Of a DNA stretch of 64,000 bases, positions 62,039-64,000 are shown one piece after another (position 1 is the first letter of the stretch; the number at the start of each line of letters is the position of its first letter). Under the pieces are notes generated by a model that was not told where the DNA came from, made no database searches, and worked only from the letters and a program-made list of their open reading frames with translations. The stretch lies in the NCBI RefSeq assembly GCF_022836495.1, contig NZ_BQXM01000011.1, positions 62,001-126,000 of the forward strand, written 5' to 3'. The DNA comes from Desulforhabdus sp. TSK. GTDB lineage: Bacteria > Desulfobacterota > Syntrophobacteria > Syntrophobacterales > Syntrophobacteraceae. The position numbers and the translations under genes are program-made.

Positions 62039-63850
62039 ATGATCGATATTCGGAGAATACTTCTTATCATGCTTCCGGCCGTCTTCTTCATGACGCAGGC
62101 ATGCAGCACGGAAGCGAGGGCGTACGTCCGGGTTGTGCAGGACGAGGAGGTCTGGTGGTTCGAGGATGGGCAGGGCCGGAGATTTTTCTCCCTGGGGGTC
62201 AACTGCATTGGCGGGTGCTTCGGGCATGCGGAAGATCTGCCCATGGAGTCATCGAGAAGGCAGCGCATTGTTTCTTTTCTGAAAAGCGAAGGGTTCAACA
62301 CTGCAGCCGGTTGGAGCAGCCCTTCCGTCTGGCCCGATTTCTACGTGGCCGATCAAATCTACACGGGATTCCAGGAAGAACGCCATGATGTCTTCGATGA
62401 CGCCCTGTGGAAAGAGCGGTTCGAACCCTGCATCCGTGAGGAAGTCAAACCCTTTCTGGGGAGGGAGAATTTCATCGGCTATTTTGTCGACAACGAGCCG
62501 AGGTGGAACCCGGTCGACATCTTTCAATTTTACCTGAGCCTTTCCGGTCAGCGACCGGGAAGCAGAGCGTTTACAGCTTTCCTGAAATCCTTCTACAAGG
62601 GGAGCATACAGGCTCTCAACAGGGAGTGGGACTGTTCCTACGGGGGCTTCGAAGAAATCCCCGAATCCCCGCCGCCCAAAAGGTACTCCACGGCGATGCA
62701 GCAGGGAGTCCTCAAAGCCTGGAGAAACGAGGCGGCAAAAACCTACTACCGGCGCTATGTGTCCCTCCTTCGCTCCCTCGATCCCCACCACCTGATCCTC
62801 GGCGTCCGCTACAGGAGCATCCCGGACCTGGATCTCTTCAAGACCCTCTCGCCTCTCTTCGACGTCGATTCCGTCAACCAGTACAATCGCTACGGAAACC
62901 TGAAGCCCGAATTTCAAGCCCTGTACAAGGCCTCGGGAAAACCCCTCATGATCACGGAATTTTCCTTCTCCGGCTTTCCCGAGCCGGGGCGCCGGTCGAT
63001 GCTCTTCGTGGATGTCTACTCCCAGGAGAATCGGGGCAGGGGCTACAAAAAATATGTGCTGGAGGCCGCTCGTGCCCCGTTTATGGTCGGGATGCACTGG
63101 TTCTTCTGGATGGACTACCCGAAGCGGAATGAGTCCGACGGCGGCTTCCTGCCGGACCAGAATGTCGGGCTCGTCACGACGGATGAATCCTGGACCTACG
63201 GAGAGCTTGCCGAGTGGATCAAGGAGACAAACCGGGAGGTCCACGCCGCCCATGCCGCCGCCCGCTCCACGGGACCCTCCGACCCTCCGCCCTTGCGAAA
63301 AAGCGTTCGGCGGTTCACTCCAAACCTGGATGGAGACACCTCGGAATGGCCGGAGCAGACCGCCGTGAAGCCTTCAGAGCTTGAATCCCTCCGTGACGCG
63401 CCCTCCCTCCGGCACACCTATTTTATTTCCCAAGACGATGAGGCGCTTTACATCGCAGGGGATGTCTCCGACAGTCATCTCGATCAGCCCGGGGGCGATT
63501 GGGCCTGGACCGGAGACTACCTTTTCCTGCATTTGAGCCCCGAAGGGCCGCCTGAACCGAACTCCCCAGAAAAACTCAGCATATCCATATATCCCGGAGG
63601 ATGTCCCGCCGGGGCTCAACTCCGGGCGGTTCGTTGGGACGGTTTCGGAAAATCGAAGGCAATCCCTTCCATTGTGGCAAAGCGGTTCAAAGAGGGAGGG
63701 TTCAGCATGGAGGCAAAGATCCCGTGGTCCTCCCTGGAAGACTTCAGGCCCTCCCCCGCATCCCCGTGGATGCTGACCATAGGCTACCAGAACACCAATG
63801 AAATCTACCTGGCGTCCTGGCGCGGCATCGTTTTCTTCCCTGCCTTGTGA
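62039..63850 (+). CDS. Lipoprotein glycoside hydrolase-like enzyme (GH-A clan) with CBM9-like tail
   Basis: A 603-residue lipoprotein (lipobox FMTQACS). The first 420 residues form a TIM barrel: RRFFSLGVNCIGG at the start, YFVDNEPRW (acid/base Glu in DNEP), DVDSVNQYNRYG and MITEFSFSG (nucleophile Glu), the pattern of GH-A clan hydrolases with agarase-type (GH50-like) relatives. The last 150 residues are beta-rich (VRRFTPNLDGDTSEWP..., LYIAGDVSDSHL) like CBM9/DOMON sugar-binding domains. Substrate unknown; it may act on a cell-wall or environmental polysaccharide. Confidence 0.75.
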   Translation: MIDIRRILLIMLPAVFFMTQACSTEARAYVRVVQDEEVWWFEDGQGRRFFSLGVNCIGGCFGHAEDLPMESSRRQRIVSFLKSEGFNTAAGWSSPSVWPDFYVADQIYTGFQEERHDVFDDALWKERFEPCIREEVKPFLGRENFIGYFVDNEPRWNPVDIFQFYLSLSGQRPGSRAFTAFLKSFYKGSIQALNREWDCSYGGFEEIPESPPPKRYSTAMQQGVLKAWRNEAAKTYYRRYVSLLRSLDPHHLILGVRYRSIPDLDLFKTLSPLFDVDSVNQYNRYGNLKPEFQALYKASGKPLMITEFSFSGFPEPGRRSMLFVDVYSQENRGRGYKKYVLEAARAPFMVGMHWFFWMDYPKRNESDGGFLPDQNVGLVTTDESWTYGELAEWIKETNREVHAAHAAARSTGPSDPPPLRKSVRRFTPNLDGDTSEWPEQTAVKPSELESLRDAPSLRHTYFISQDDEALYIAGDVSDSHLDQPGGDWAWTGDYLFLHLSPEGPPEPNSPEKLSISIYPGGCPAGAQLRAVRWDGFGKSKAIPSIVAKRFKEGGFSMEAKIPWSSLEDFRPSPASPWMLTIGYQNTNEIYLASWRGIVFFPAL

Positions 63851-64000
63851 GGCAGGATTCCTCCCTCTCCCGGAGACTTGTCCAATGTTGCCCGATCGGC
63901 AAGGCGTTCTGGAGCCCGCGGTATTCGGAGCATTGGTACTCGGTCATGATGGACTTGAATTCGGGCAAATACCGACTTCAAAAAAGGATTTTCTTGGGAA
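63847..64000 (+). other. Possible start of a further gene, truncated by the window
   Basis: A GTG at 63847 overlaps the hydrolase stop and opens a frame that stays free of stops to the window end (VRQDSSLSRRL ... FWSPRYSEHWYSVMMDLNSG). No ribosome site was seen, so coding is uncertain. Confidence 0.25.

Noticed and set aside
1-64000. tRNA, rRNA genes or CRISPR arrays
   Set aside because: No cloverleaf with a TTCGA loop, no rRNA segments and no regularly spaced direct repeats were recognised by eye.

Overview
The window (64 kb, G+C-rich, mostly tightly packed genes) looks like chromosome of a Gram-negative bacterium of the Desulfobacterota / deltaproteobacterial kind, perhaps near Syntrophobacterales. 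That is an inference from gene content: an outer membrane (LptE, MlaA), a DVU0298-type HEAT protein, many c-type cytochromes and NrfD/molybdopterin-type complexes, and oxygen-defence genes. No rRNA, tRNA or CRISPR array was recognised.

Layout. 1-1030: minus-strand operon of small membrane/zinc-ribbon genes behind a yybP-ykoY manganese riboswitch with its own promoter and terminator. 1.1-9.5 kb: mixed genes (tandem-repeat periplasmic protein, DapF-like protein, frameshifted membrane protein, ABC_sub_bind protein, amidohydrolase, inositol-phosphatase, AEC transporter). 9.6-13.4 kb: pyrB-pyrC coupled to an NtrC-type regulator. 13.7-18.8 kb: greA, rpsT and convergent leuS-lptE-holA. 19.0-33.5 kb: a respiratory locus on the minus strand, read right to left: alternative complex III subunits, a cbb3-type oxidase, small assembly proteins, a lipoprotein cytochrome c, a SafE-like protein, a CcoI/FixI copper ATPase and a cyclophilin. 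33.5-40 kb: divergent cytochrome-b5/DUF2231 gene, hybrid histidine kinase, and a DUF4177-CopZ-CopA copper operon. 40-43.7 kb: rubredoxin, ferritin-like protein, glutaredoxin, glutaredoxin-thioredoxin reductase fusion, ferredoxin, HEAT protein. 43.8-57.7 kb: housekeeping genes (epimerase, PAC2, HAD, class IV aminotransferase, gmhA, hemC, cobA-hemD, mlaA, ftsH, a molybdopterin oxidoreductase, a CDO-like cupin). 58.6-61.9 kb: an accessory island with a transposase scrap, a frameshifted gene, vsr, an m5C methyltransferase and an Eco29kI-type GIY-YIG endonuclease. 62-64 kb: a lipoprotein glycoside hydrolase.

How the genes work together. The strongest system is the 19-33.5 kb locus, which encodes a whole quinol-to-oxygen electron path: quinol oxidation by alternative complex III, transfer through c-type cytochromes, and reduction of O2 by a cbb3 oxidase, with its copper delivery (CcoI) in the same gene run. 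Copper export (CopZ/CopA) and the rubredoxin/ferritin-like/glutaredoxin/thioredoxin-reductase cluster lie next to it, so about 25 kb appear devoted to oxygen, copper and thiol redox control. The most distinctive regulatory find is the manganese riboswitch upstream of genes not usually listed as its targets.
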